From the NCBI RefSeq assembly GCF_009727155.1, contig NZ_WNWM01000002.1:682001-746000 (forward strand): DNA of 64,000 bases, given 5' to 3'. Shown here one piece after another: positions 26,770 through 35,673 of this stretch (positions are counted from its first letter, which is position 1; each line of letters begins with the position of its first letter). The stretch is from Pseudoduganella dura. GTDB taxonomy: Bacteria > Pseudomonadota > Gammaproteobacteria > Burkholderiales > Burkholderiaceae_D. The notes under the pieces are model-generated. The model searched no databases and was not told where the DNA came from. It worked only from the letters and a program-made list of their open reading frames with translations. A program made the translations under genes and the position numbers.

Positions 26770-27798
26770 TTACTTCAGATTAGTCTTGAAGAACTCAGTT
26801 AGCTTACCGAACGGAATCAGGTTCACGCGATCATAGAGATCGACGTGGCCCGCACCTGGCACGATGAATAATTCTTTAGGTTGCCCGGCCCGCTTATAAG
26901 CATCTTCGCTAAACTCGCGGGAATGCGCTTCCGACCCAGTGATAAACAACATCGGGCGCGGCGAGATCGTTTCGATGTCGTCGAATGGGTAGAAGTTCAC
27001 AAACTTCGCTTCGCTTGAGATTGGACGGTTCTGCGTCAGCTCCAGGGTGCGGCCTTCAGGAATCGCCTGACCACGTGGTGTGCGGTAGTAATCGTAAAAC
27101 TCACGGCGAATTGCGTCTGCATCGGCCGGCAACTGTAGCGGCAGGTAGTTGACCCACCTGGTAGCGCCGCCGCTGAACTCCACGTAACGCTGTTCGGCCG
27201 CTGCGGCCAGCATGGCTTTGCGCTGCTCAAGCGATTGCCCCTTGCCCAGACCGCTGCGGGTAACCGTGCCCATGTCATACATACTGACCGTAGCGATGGC
27301 CTTCAGCCGCGGATCTACCTTGGCGGCGCTGATGGCGAAGCTACCGCTGCCGCAGATGCCCAGCACACCGATTCGCCCGCGGTCAACGAATGAACGTGTG
27401 CCCAGAAAATCGACTGCCGCATTGAAGGATTCCGTGTACATTTCAGGTGCAACGGCATTGCGCGGCAGGCCTTCGCTCTCGCCCCAAAACGATAGATCGA
27501 TCGCTAGTGTCACAAAGCCCTGCTCGGCAAGCTTCTGTGCATAAAGGTTAGCACTCTGCTCCTTCACTGCCCCCATTGGGTGACCAACGATGATCGCTGG
27601 GTTCCTTGCTTTGGTATCAACGTTTTGGGGAACAAAGAGGTTGCCCACGACATTCATTTGATATTGGTTCTTGAAGGTGACCTTTTGAGTAGTTACCTTG
27701 TCGCTCGTGTAAAAATTATCTGCGCCGTTTGACATATTGGCTCCTGTGGCAGTGAGTGATGCAATCAAAAGCCCGAAGGCCAGCATTAGTTTTTTCAT
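26770..27798 (-). CDS. Exported alpha/beta hydrolase (dienelactone-hydrolase-like)
   Basis: 342 aa with a signal peptide (MKKLMLAFGLLIASLTATGAN). Alpha/beta hydrolase features: PAIIVGHPMGAVKEQSANLYAQKLAEQGF, GRIGVLGICGSGSFAISAAKVDPRLKA with Cys at the usual nucleophile position as in dienelactone hydrolases, and AGHVDLYD near the C-terminus for the catalytic His. The substrate is unknown. Precedes the alcohol dehydrogenase gene and is divergent from the AraC regulator. Confidence 0.85.
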   Translation of the reverse strand: MKKLMLAFGLLIASLTATGANMSNGADNFYTSDKVTTQKVTFKNQYQMNVVGNLFVPQNVDTKARNPAIIVGHPMGAVKEQSANLYAQKLAEQGFVTLAIDLSFWGESEGLPRNAVAPEMYTESFNAAVDFLGTRSFVDRGRIGVLGICGSGSFAISAAKVDPRLKAIATVSMYDMGTVTRSGLGKGQSLEQRKAMLAAAAEQRYVEFSGGATRWVNYLPLQLPADADAIRREFYDYYRTPRGQAIPEGRTLELTQNRPISSEAKFVNFYPFDDIETISPRPMLFITGSEAHSREFSEDAYKRAGQPKELFIVPGAGHVDLYDRVNLIPFGKLTEFFKTNLK

Positions 27799-27943
27799 CA
27801 GAAAATCCTTTGGAGAGAACGAATAACAGGTGAATTTTCCCGCCTTCCCATGCTTTAATGTGCAGCATTTCGCTGCCTTTCTTGCCTAATCCGATGAATA
27901 TGCTCCAGCGCTGTAGTCAAGCGCCTCGCAGGAGATTAGAGTC

Positions 27944-28906
27944 ATGATCGGAAAGGCAAAGATAAATATGACTGTACTTACTCCTCTTGAAATTGATGGA
28001 GCTGCGACTCTCTTGGCGAGGTTAGCAAGAGTGATCGACACCCACACTGACGGACCGGGCGATTTCGCCACCGCGATAGACGGGCTCACATTCTTTCGAC
28101 GCGAAGCGCCCGCATCTCCGACGATTTGCATGGTTGAGCCCAGCATTGTGCTGGTAGCACAAGGCGCCAAGCAGCTATGGCTTGGTGGACAGGCTTATCT
28201 CTATGACACGTCACGGTTTCTCATCACCTCGTTGGAGCTACCGGCGGATTCGGAAGTCGTCATGGCCAGCGCTAAGGCGCCATGCGTCGGACTCACGCTC
28301 AAGCTAGACCTGCGAATTGTGACTGACCTGATTTCGCAAGGAAATTACCTACCCCGGCGTGATCGCGCTTCGGGTGCAAGCATTGGCATCGGCGACGCGA
28401 CGCCAACCATCCTGCGGCCGTTCGATAGGCTGCTATCACTGCTCGACGAGCCAGAGGCAATTTCAACGCTTGCACCACTTATTCAGCGAGAAATCCATTA
28501 TCGGGTTCTGACCAGCGACCAGGCGCCCAAGCTGCATCAAATCGCATCCGTCGGTGGGCAAGGCTATCGCATCGCAAAGGCAATTGACTGGCTCAAGCTG
28601 AACTACGCTTTGCCACTTCGTGTCGAGGAACTTGCTACCCACGTGCAAATGAGCATGCCGACTTTCAACCAGCACTTTCGACAACTAACAGCGATGAGTC
28701 CCTTGCAGTATCAGAAGTGGCTACGGCTAACCCAGGCGAGACGTTTGATGCTGAATGAGCACTTGGACGTGTCGCGGGCGGCGTTCAAAGTTGGCTATGA
28801 AAGCCCATCGCAGTTCAGCCGAGAATACAACCGTTTATTTGGCATACCACCCAAACGGGACATTGCAGCGCTTAGGGGTATGCACGAACAGAGTGAAAAG
28901 AAATGA
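27944..28906 (+). CDS. AraC family transcriptional regulator
   Basis: 320 aa; ATG at 27944 follows AGGAG by 9 nt, with a second ATG at 27968. An AraC_N-type ligand domain occupies about residues 20-180 (ICMVEPSIVLVAQGAKQLWLGGQAYLYD, FLITSLELPADSEV). Two HTH motifs lie at about 215-310 (LRVEELATHVQMSMPTFNQHFRQLTAMSPLQYQKWLRLTQARRLM, ...AAFKVGYESPSQFSREYNRLFGIPP). This subfamily often controls adjacent aldehyde or alcohol dehydrogenase genes. It is divergent from the hydrolase-dehydrogenase pair across 145 bp, making them the likely targets. Confidence 0.92.
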   Translation: MIGKAKINMTVLTPLEIDGAATLLARLARVIDTHTDGPGDFATAIDGLTFFRREAPASPTICMVEPSIVLVAQGAKQLWLGGQAYLYDTSRFLITSLELPADSEVVMASAKAPCVGLTLKLDLRIVTDLISQGNYLPRRDRASGASIGIGDATPTILRPFDRLLSLLDEPEAISTLAPLIQREIHYRVLTSDQAPKLHQIASVGGQGYRIAKAIDWLKLNYALPLRVEELATHVQMSMPTFNQHFRQLTAMSPLQYQKWLRLTQARRLMLNEHLDVSRAAFKVGYESPSQFSREYNRLFGIPPKRDIAALRGMHEQSEKK

Positions 28907-29118
28907 TATCCCGGCGCAATGCAATTTTGATTAGATGAAGCAAGAAGCTTGCTGAACGCGTGATGACGAGCCATTACGCTGCTGGCCGAACTAGGTCTGG
29001 AGCTGGGATATCAAGTGATGTACGTCCAGCCAGCGTAGCTCGCCCGCACGGACATGCAACGCGGTCAAGCACGTTGGCAGCACAGCGTGCCGCTGCAAGG
29101 GGCGTCGCGTAAGCCAAA

Positions 29119-30039
29119 CTACTCAACTGGATCAGTGGATCGCTTACCGTTATCGAAGTTCTCCCAGAGCTTGTCTAGCATTGGCTTGCGATGATTGATG
29201 GCACGGAACAAACGGATTTCCAGCCGCATGGTCCACTGCTCGCCACCGGAGCGAACCAGCTTGCCTTCTCCTAGCTCGCTGGCAATGCAACTCTCAGGCA
29301 GCCAGGCCAAGCCGCGTCCTGCCAATGCCATGGTTTTTAATAGTTCTGCAAGATCGCTTTCATAGCAAGTTTCAAGGCAGGCAGGTTGCGCCGCGCGAGA
29401 TTGAATTCGCTGGACGACGCGACCGAAAAACGACGTTGCTGTGTACGTTAGATGCGGTATGGGCCTCGCTTTGCTACCTGGCAGAGCGAACGTAGGCGAC
29501 CCTGCCCGGTTTGGCACAGTGACGGGCATTACGGTTTCCACACCCAATACAAGGTACTCAAAGCGTTTTGCATCGAGTTCAACTGGTAGCTCTGCATGGT
29601 GATAACACAACAGCAAGTCACAGTTGCCTTCCACCAGAGACAGCACTGAATCGTGAACGTTGGTCGGAAGGATGCGCGCGCGCAGAGGCCCGTACCAAGA
29701 CTGCACTGAACCTAGCCAGTCGGGGAAAAAGTTGAGCGACAGAGCATGGCCGGCTGACACCCGTAAGATATGATCGTCCGTCTCCTGCCCCCGTAACATC
29801 GCTCGTGTGTCGTTTAGCAGGCGCATTGCTTCACTTGCTGAAGCACTAAATAGCTTGCCCGCGGGCGTCAAGGCCAACGGATACGTGCTGCGATCGACAA
29901 GATCAGCGCCTACCCAAGCCTCTAGAGCCTGAATGCGGCGACTCAGTGCAGATTGGGTAACACTGCGCTCCTGTGCTGAGCGCGAAAAATTTCGTGTTTG
30001 TACCAGACTCAGGAAGTCTTCCAGCCATTTGATGTCCAT
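29119..30039 (-). CDS. LysR family transcriptional regulator
   Basis: 306 aa. N-terminal winged HTH (FLSLVQTRNFSRSAQERSVTQSALSRRIQALEAWVGADLVDRS, TPAGKLF) and a periplasmic-binding-type effector domain from about residue 90. Divergent from the racemase gene across 143 bp, so it probably controls it in response to an amino acid or related ligand. A 14-bp palindrome, CCTTAAGTATAAGG at 30059-30072, lies 20 bp before its start and could be an autoregulatory site. The 212 bp downstream (28907-29118) hold no recognisable gene. Confidence 0.93.
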   Translation of the reverse strand: MDIKWLEDFLSLVQTRNFSRSAQERSVTQSALSRRIQALEAWVGADLVDRSTYPLALTPAGKLFSASASEAMRLLNDTRAMLRGQETDDHILRVSAGHALSLNFFPDWLGSVQSWYGPLRARILPTNVHDSVLSLVEGNCDLLLCYHHAELPVELDAKRFEYLVLGVETVMPVTVPNRAGSPTFALPGSKARPIPHLTYTATSFFGRVVQRIQSRAAQPACLETCYESDLAELLKTMALAGRGLAWLPESCIASELGEGKLVRSGGEQWTMRLEIRLFRAINHRKPMLDKLWENFDNGKRSTDPVE

Positions 30040-30058
30040 TGCTCAGCCCTCGTTACGT

Positions 30059-30072
30059 CCTTAAGTATAAGG
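30059..30072. promoter_or_regulatory. Palindrome in the LysR / racemase divergent promoter
   Basis: CCTTAAGTATAAGG has 5-bp arms around AGTA and contains T-N11-A spacing, as in LysR boxes. It lies close to the LysR start. Role is inferred from position only. Confidence 0.4.
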
Positions 30073-30182
30073 CGTTCGACTAAAGCCAGTATTCCCAAAA
30101 GGCATACTGCCATCGCTGAAATGCATAACTCTTGGCTTAAGATGGATTATCTTGTGTTGAACGAAAAATGATTTGAAGCGCC

Positions 30183-31682
30183 ATGACACAGAATACTTAT
30201 CCACGCCACCTTGCCGTCATCGGTGGGCTTGGCCGACTCGCTAGTGCGGATCTCTACAACAAGCTTGTCAAAGCCCTCGCGATCCGAGGAGAGACCGACC
30301 GGTATCGCCTTACGCTGGAGCAGCAACAGTTTGTTCGGCCCCTGGGAAGCAATCTTGAGCCAGCCGATGCCGGCCAGCGGGCATTGTATCTTTACGATAC
30401 GATTAATCTTCTTGCCCAGTGTCAGGCCGAAGCAGTAATGCTTCCATGCTATATCAGTCACACTTTCATGGACGAGTTGCAGGCTGAGATGCGGGTTCCT
30501 ATCTTGAACATGATGACAGCTTTGGTGCAGCATGTTGAAAGGATCGGCAATCCGCAACGTCTCGGCATCCTTTGCACGAGCTATGTTCGTGAAAAGGCTC
30601 TGTTTGAGCGCTATTTTCCAGGCAAGACGCTGCACTTCGTCCCGAGGAAAACCCATCAAGACTGGGTTGTCCCGGCAATTTACGGAACGCACGGCCTGCT
30701 GACAGAACAGAACAACGACGCCATAGGCCAACTCCACCTGGCCTGCAATGAACTCATTGAGCACGGAGCACAGGTCATCATTCCGGGCATTAGTGAGATT
30801 GCGGCCGTTGCGTCTACGTTGGCAGAGCGTGGACTACCGATCATCGACGCGCACCAAGTCTACGTCGATTTTTCATTGGCCCATCGGAACCTCTACCGGG
30901 CGCCAAAATTCAAGCTCGGCATCGTGGGTGGCATTGGCCCGGCCGCTACTGTTGACTTCATGAAAAAAATCGTGCGCAGTACTTGCGCCGAGCGAGACCA
31001 GGATCATCTTTGTCTTATCGTCGATCATAATCCACAAATACCCGACCGCACAGCTAATCTCATTGGCGACGGCGCAGACCCGACCTTGGCGTTATATTCT
31101 GCATGCAAGCGACTCGAGGCAAATGGTGCAAGTGCAGTTGCAATGCCCTGTAATACTGCCCATGCGTATATTGCGCGCATACAACCCAGCCTGTCGATCC
31201 CTATTGTTAACATGTTGTCGGAAACCGTTCGCCATATTTCCAATCATTATGCGGGGCATAAGAAAATAGGTTTGTTGGCGACATCGGGTACTATAACAAG
31301 CGGTGTATACCACGACGCTGCGCATGGAAGCGCGTTTGAGCTCATTGTGCCAGACAGCGAGCATCAAGCAATGGTAATGGAAGCGATCTATGCGATTGAT
31401 GGTGTCAAGGCTGGGTGCACCGAAGGAAGGTGTAGGCAGTTATTAGTCAATGCGCTTGAGTATCTTGTTGAGCGGGGCGCCACCGTGGTTATCCTCGGAT
31501 GCACAGAACTGCCCTTAATCCTGCCGGAACAACTGAATTTTGAGGTTGCTGGCAAGCCGGTAGTCCTAATGGACCCAACAGCGATTCTGGCAAAGCACTG
31601 TGTTGCTCTCGGCTCACAAGGAGTAGATCAGCAGAGCGGGCCAGTGAGCCTGTCAGATTTTCTGTGTGAAACGGGGTCATGA
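30183..31682 (+). CDS. Double-domain aspartate/glutamate racemase family protein
   Basis: 499 aa made of two Asp/Glu racemase domains in tandem (about 1-235 and 240-487). Domain 2 has both catalytic cysteines (AMPCNTAH, Cys ~323; VILGCTELPL, Cys ~440) and GIVGGIGPAATVDFM. Domain 1 keeps the first (MLPCYISH, Cys ~89) but has Gly at the second position (VIIPGISEI, ~202), so it cannot perform normal two-base racemisation. The last ~11 residues are encoded by the inverted repeat of the downstream IS256-like element, so the native C-terminus has been replaced. Substrate unknown; regulated probably by the divergent LysR gene. Confidence 0.88.
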   Translation: MTQNTYPRHLAVIGGLGRLASADLYNKLVKALAIRGETDRYRLTLEQQQFVRPLGSNLEPADAGQRALYLYDTINLLAQCQAEAVMLPCYISHTFMDELQAEMRVPILNMMTALVQHVERIGNPQRLGILCTSYVREKALFERYFPGKTLHFVPRKTHQDWVVPAIYGTHGLLTEQNNDAIGQLHLACNELIEHGAQVIIPGISEIAAVASTLAERGLPIIDAHQVYVDFSLAHRNLYRAPKFKLGIVGGIGPAATVDFMKKIVRSTCAERDQDHLCLIVDHNPQIPDRTANLIGDGADPTLALYSACKRLEANGASAVAMPCNTAHAYIARIQPSLSIPIVNMLSETVRHISNHYAGHKKIGLLATSGTITSGVYHDAAHGSAFELIVPDSEHQAMVMEAIYAIDGVKAGCTEGRCRQLLVNALEYLVERGATVVILGCTELPLILPEQLNFEVAGKPVVLMDPTAILAKHCVALGSQGVDQQSGPVSLSDFLCETGS

Positions 31683-33015
31683 AATAATGCCGAAAGAACT
31701 ATTCCATGACCGAAGTGATGACCACCAAAAAGCCGAAGAAACAGAAAGCAGCATATCCATTCCCCGTCGAGTTGATCGGCCAGTTGCTTGCTCAGGTTGA
31801 GAACAAGGACGCTGAGTCGATCCTTGGCGAAAACGGCTTGGCCGGGCAGCTCAAGAAGATGCTGGCCGAGCGCATGCTGTCTGCCGAGTTGAGCCATCAT
31901 CTGGCAAGCAAGGTCGAAAGCAGCAAAAACCACCGAAACGGCAGTAGCCCGAAAAAGGTGCTTACGCCCGGCGGCGAGCTCAATCTGGACATCCCGCGCG
32001 ATCGCCTGTCGAGCTTCGAGCCAAAGCTGGTGGCCAAGCATCAGCGCCGCATGCCGGGCTTTGACGATCACGTCATCAGCATGTAAGCGCGCGGCATGAG
32101 CGTGCGGGAGATCCAGGCACATCTACTCGAGTTGTACGGCACCGAGGTTTCTCACGATCTGATTTCTACCATCACCGACGAAGTGCTTGAGGAGGCCACG
32201 CAGTGGCAGCAGCGGCCGCTCGAAGCGATGTACCCAATTGTCTACTTCGACGCCTTGCGTTTGAAAATTCGTGACGAAGGCACGGTAAAGAACAAAGCCG
32301 TGTATCTGGCACTGGGCATTTGCGCCGACGGCCGCAAGGAAGTTTTGGGCCTGTGGATCGAGCAAACCGAAGGTGCCAAGTTCTGGCTGAAGGTCTTTAA
32401 CGAATTGAAAAATCGTTGCCTGAAAGACATCCTGATCGCCGTCGTCGACGGCTTGCGCGGCTTTCCCGAGGCCATCGAGGCCGTGTATCCGCAAGCGCAG
32501 ATTCAGACATGCATCGTGCATCTGATCCGCAACTCGACGACCCTTGCCAGCTGGAAGGGCCGCAAAGAGCTTGCAGCGTCTCTTAAGCCTGTCTACCAGG
32601 CAGTCAACGCCGAGGCGGCCGAAGCTGCGCTGGACGCGTTTGCGGCCGGTCCATGGGGCATCAAATTCCCCACTGTGGCAGCTATGTGGCGACGCCAGTG
32701 GCAGCAGGTGATCCCGTTCTTCGCATACCCGCCAGAGGTGCGCAAAATCATCTACGCCACAAATGTCATTGAGAGCCTACATATGCGCCTTCGGAAGATC
32801 GTCAAGAACCGCGGTCATTTTCCGAGCGATGACGCTGCAACCAAACTGCTATTCCTGGCCTTGCGCAATATTGAGAAAGACTGAAGATGGCGCCGCGTAC
32901 CTGGAAGCTCGCTGCCAATCAGTTCGCCATCATGTTCGGCGAGCGATTCACCAACGCGATTACCTAACTACGAAATCTGGCACCGCACACATAATTCCTG
33001 ACAGGTCCTCCAATG
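31646..33015 (+). mobile_element. IS256-family insertion sequence, decayed
   Basis: About 1.37 kb. Imperfect terminal inverted repeats share CCTGTCAG and TGTGTG: left end from about 31646, right end to about 33015 (complement of ...CACACATAATTCCTGACAGG). The transposase between them is broken. No 8-9 bp target duplication is evident (GGGCCAGT on the left, AATGCGGA on the right), so the element is old or took part in a rearrangement. Its left end overlaps the racemase 3' end. Confidence 0.8.
31706..32967 (+). pseudogene. IS256-family transposase with one nonsense and one frameshift
   Basis: About 420 codons. The frame is cut by TAA at 32084-32086 (HVISM-stop-ARGMSVREIQ, where a Tyr codon is expected). 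It resumes in the same frame to 32883, where loss of one G (GACTGAAG for GACTGGAAG) ends it early; the true C-terminus (KMAPRTWKLAANQF...) reads on in another frame to TAA at 32965. DDE elements are still visible: Asp in YFDALRLKI, Asp in VVDGLRGFPEAI and Glu in NVIESLHMRLRK. Not expected to give active protein. Confidence 0.9.
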
Positions 33016-33243
33016 CGGACTAAACCGTTGCCTCAATGAGGCATGTGGCCATATTCATTAAACAATCACAACTTTGAGTATCATGGCCGACGGCGGGCCG
33101 CATAATCCATCCATGCACGGATCTTCCTGCATCAAGCGAACGCGATGCTCTTCGGCGGCATCTGCTCCATGACAAACCGATCCCTCATTCCAAGACTTGC
33201 ACCTGACACGCTGATCGACATCAATCCGACCTACAGACAACCC

Positions 33244-34375
33244 ATGAACCGACGTTTCGCGCTTCTTGCCGTCACAGTCTCCATCCTCAGTGCTTGCGGT
33301 CCCGTCGCAACCGTACCGACGCCACTCGTACAAGGCCAGTTCACGCCAGCCGCGATCACGGGCACCATGCGCCAGGTCGCGGATTGGCAGATCAATAGCT
33401 GGTCGACCAATGGTTTTGCCAAACCGAAGTACAACTGGACCTACTGCGCGGCCTATACGGGCATCTTCCAGGCCGGGCTGGCGACGGGAGACGGCAAGTA
33501 CCACGATTTCCTGCGCAAGGTCAGCGACGACCTGCAATGGCGCACCGGCACTCGCCGCTACTTCGCTGACGACTACTGCGTTGGCCAGGTGTTCTCGCAG
33601 CTGTATGCCCAGGACCGCCAGCCGAAAATGATCGGGCCATGGCGCGCACTGGCCGATGAAATCGTCAACAAGCCGAACAACGAATCGCTTTCGCTGGCAA
33701 CGCGCGACATCATGGAGCGCGAATGGGCGTGGTGCGACGCACTGTTCATGGGCCCCACTTCCCTGGCTTACCTGAGCAAGGCAACGGGCGAGCGGACATA
33801 CCTCGATACGGCCCTCAAGCTGTGGTGGAAGACCAGCGACTTCCTGTACAGCCCCGAGGAACGGCTGTACTTCCGCGACGAAAGCTATTTCGACAAGCGC
33901 GAAAAAAAACGGCAGGAAGGTGTTCTGGTCGCGCGGGAATGGCTGGGTCATGGCGGGCATGGTTCGGGTACTGTCCAACATGCCATCGGACCATCCCGAC
34001 CGCGCGCGGCTCCTTGCGCAGTACCGCGACATGGCAGCCCGGATCGCCAGCCTGCAGACGGCGGACGGCACGTGGCATGCTTCGCTGCTTGATCCCGAGA
34101 GCTTCCCAGTCAAGGAAACCAGCGGCACGGGGTTCTACACATACGCCATCCTGTGGGGCTTGAACAATGGCGTGCTGGATCGCGCCACGTACTGGCCCGT
34201 GGTCGAAAAAGCCTGGCCGGCGCTGGTGGGGGCGGTGCAGCCGGACGGCAAGCTGGGGTACGTGCAGCCGGTCGGCGCCGCCCCGGACAAGGTCGATGCG
34301 AACAGCACGGAAACCTATGGGCCTGGCGCCTTCCTGCTGGCTGGCTCCGAGCTGCTCAAATACGTGAAACGTTAG
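33244..34375 (+). pseudogene. Second GH105 copy with a +1 frameshift in an A8 run
   Basis: Closely similar along its whole length to the intact GH105 gene at 12226-13356: same lipoprotein signal (ILSAC), same motifs, same length of 1131 nt plus one base. An extra A in a run of eight (33902-33909, after CGCG) shifts the frame after residue ~222. The original frame resumes in the +1 frame (FWSRGNGWVMAGMVRVL) to the stop at 34375. Upstream sequence (TTTGAGTA..., CATAATCC) is also shared with copy 1. Either a recent pseudogene, a sequencing error, or a slippage site that could restore some full-length product. Confidence 0.87.
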
Positions 34376-34496
34376 GCGCCAGCTGTCACTAACGCCATTC
34401 CGGCACGTCGCAGGCAGGCGCGAACGTGGCGGCGGTCAATGTAACCATGGCCCACAGCCTGTGCATCGGCCATCAAGTTCTTGAGGGAGTCGTTGG

Positions 34497-35606
34497 ATGA
34501 ACGATGAACGTCGCGGGTTCCTGTTGAATGGGACCGTGCTGCTGGGAGGCACAGCCCTGCCTGTTCACAGGGCTGCCGCCAGCCCGGTTGAATTTACGCC
34601 GATCGATATCCAGCCGTTGGTCGACGCGGCACTGATGGCGGTCGAACAAGCGCGGGTATCTCCCGGACAGTACAGCCGCTTCCTAGGCAAGCAGCAGCGC
34701 AGTCGCGCCGGCGGTGACAAGCCGAGCGGATATGGATCGGCTGCCGCAGCCTGTATCCTGTACACCGCGTCCCGGCTTCCCGGCCATACACCGGAGCGCT
34801 ATGCCTTCGTATCCTTTTTACGGGCTGGACAATCACAGCGCTCCGGGATGTTCTCCGATCAGTATCACAACACGACACACGCGACCGCTTATTTGCTGGC
34901 AGCTCTTGACCTGTTCGACGCAGGGCCGGTCTATCCACTGCATGAACTGCAACAACTGGCCTCCCCCGGCGGTATCGAAGGGCTGCTTGCTGGTTTGGAC
35001 TGGCGCAAGCCCTGGGGGGCATCGCATTATGGTGCCGGTGCATTCGCTGCCCTGTTCTTGGCGGGACAGGCACCACTGCCGTTCCAGAACCGGTATTTCG
35101 GCTGGCTCGCGGAACACCAGGATACCGTCACCGGACTATGGCGAAAGGGCTCACTCAAGTCCGCCGACATGCCGGAAGGCGCGCCGCTGTTCGATGCGCT
35201 GGCCGCAGCCTTCCATTACCTGTTCAATCATGAAGCGGCGCGGCGCCCGATTCCACGGCCCGCCGCACTGATCGATTCCGCGCTGAGAGTGCGCAGGGAA
35301 AACCTCTACCCAACGCTGGGCAAGTCTGTTGGATTTGCCGAACTCGACTGGCTGTATTGCCTGACACGCAGTTTGCGCCACTCCGGGCACCGACGCGAAG
35401 AGGTGCTCGTCGAGCTGGCACAGTTCGCATCCACTTATGTGCATCATCTGCTGGCGCATGTCCAGCAGAACGCGACTCCTTTCGAAGACCTGCATGCGTT
35501 GAACGGCACCATCTCCGCACTGGCCGAATTGCAGCAGGCCTTGCCCGGCCTGCTGTTGACAGCACGCCCGCTGCGACTGGCCCTCGACCGCCGGCCGTTC
35601 ATCTGA
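34497..35606 (+). CDS. Tat-exported protein of unknown function in the polysaccharide cluster
   Basis: 369 aa; ATG at 34497 with GGAG about 7 nt upstream. The N-terminus has a twin-arginine pattern (ERRGFLLNGTVLLGGTALP). The rest is mostly helical, with paired aromatic-rich segments (DQYHNTTHATAYLLAALDLFDAG, HYGAGAFAALFLAG, WLAEHQDTVTGLWRKGS, ALAAAFHYLFNHEA, VGFAELDWLYCLTRSLRHSG), which resemble alpha/alpha-toroid folds of some glycosidases, lyases and terpene cyclases. I do not recognise a named family. It follows the GH105 copy by 121 bp on the same strand, so a role in pectin/rhamnogalacturonan breakdown is a guess. Confidence 0.7.
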   Translation: MNDERRGFLLNGTVLLGGTALPVHRAAASPVEFTPIDIQPLVDAALMAVEQARVSPGQYSRFLGKQQRSRAGGDKPSGYGSAAAACILYTASRLPGHTPERYAFVSFLRAGQSQRSGMFSDQYHNTTHATAYLLAALDLFDAGPVYPLHELQQLASPGGIEGLLAGLDWRKPWGASHYGAGAFAALFLAGQAPLPFQNRYFGWLAEHQDTVTGLWRKGSLKSADMPEGAPLFDALAAAFHYLFNHEAARRPIPRPAALIDSALRVRRENLYPTLGKSVGFAELDWLYCLTRSLRHSGHRREEVLVELAQFASTYVHHLLAHVQQNATPFEDLHALNGTISALAELQQALPGLLLTARPLRLALDRRPFI

Positions 35607-35673
35607 TTGCTTGATGACGTGCACGACCCGGGACCGCTCCTGGTGAGCCACGGTCTCCCGAAAGCGCAGGCTG

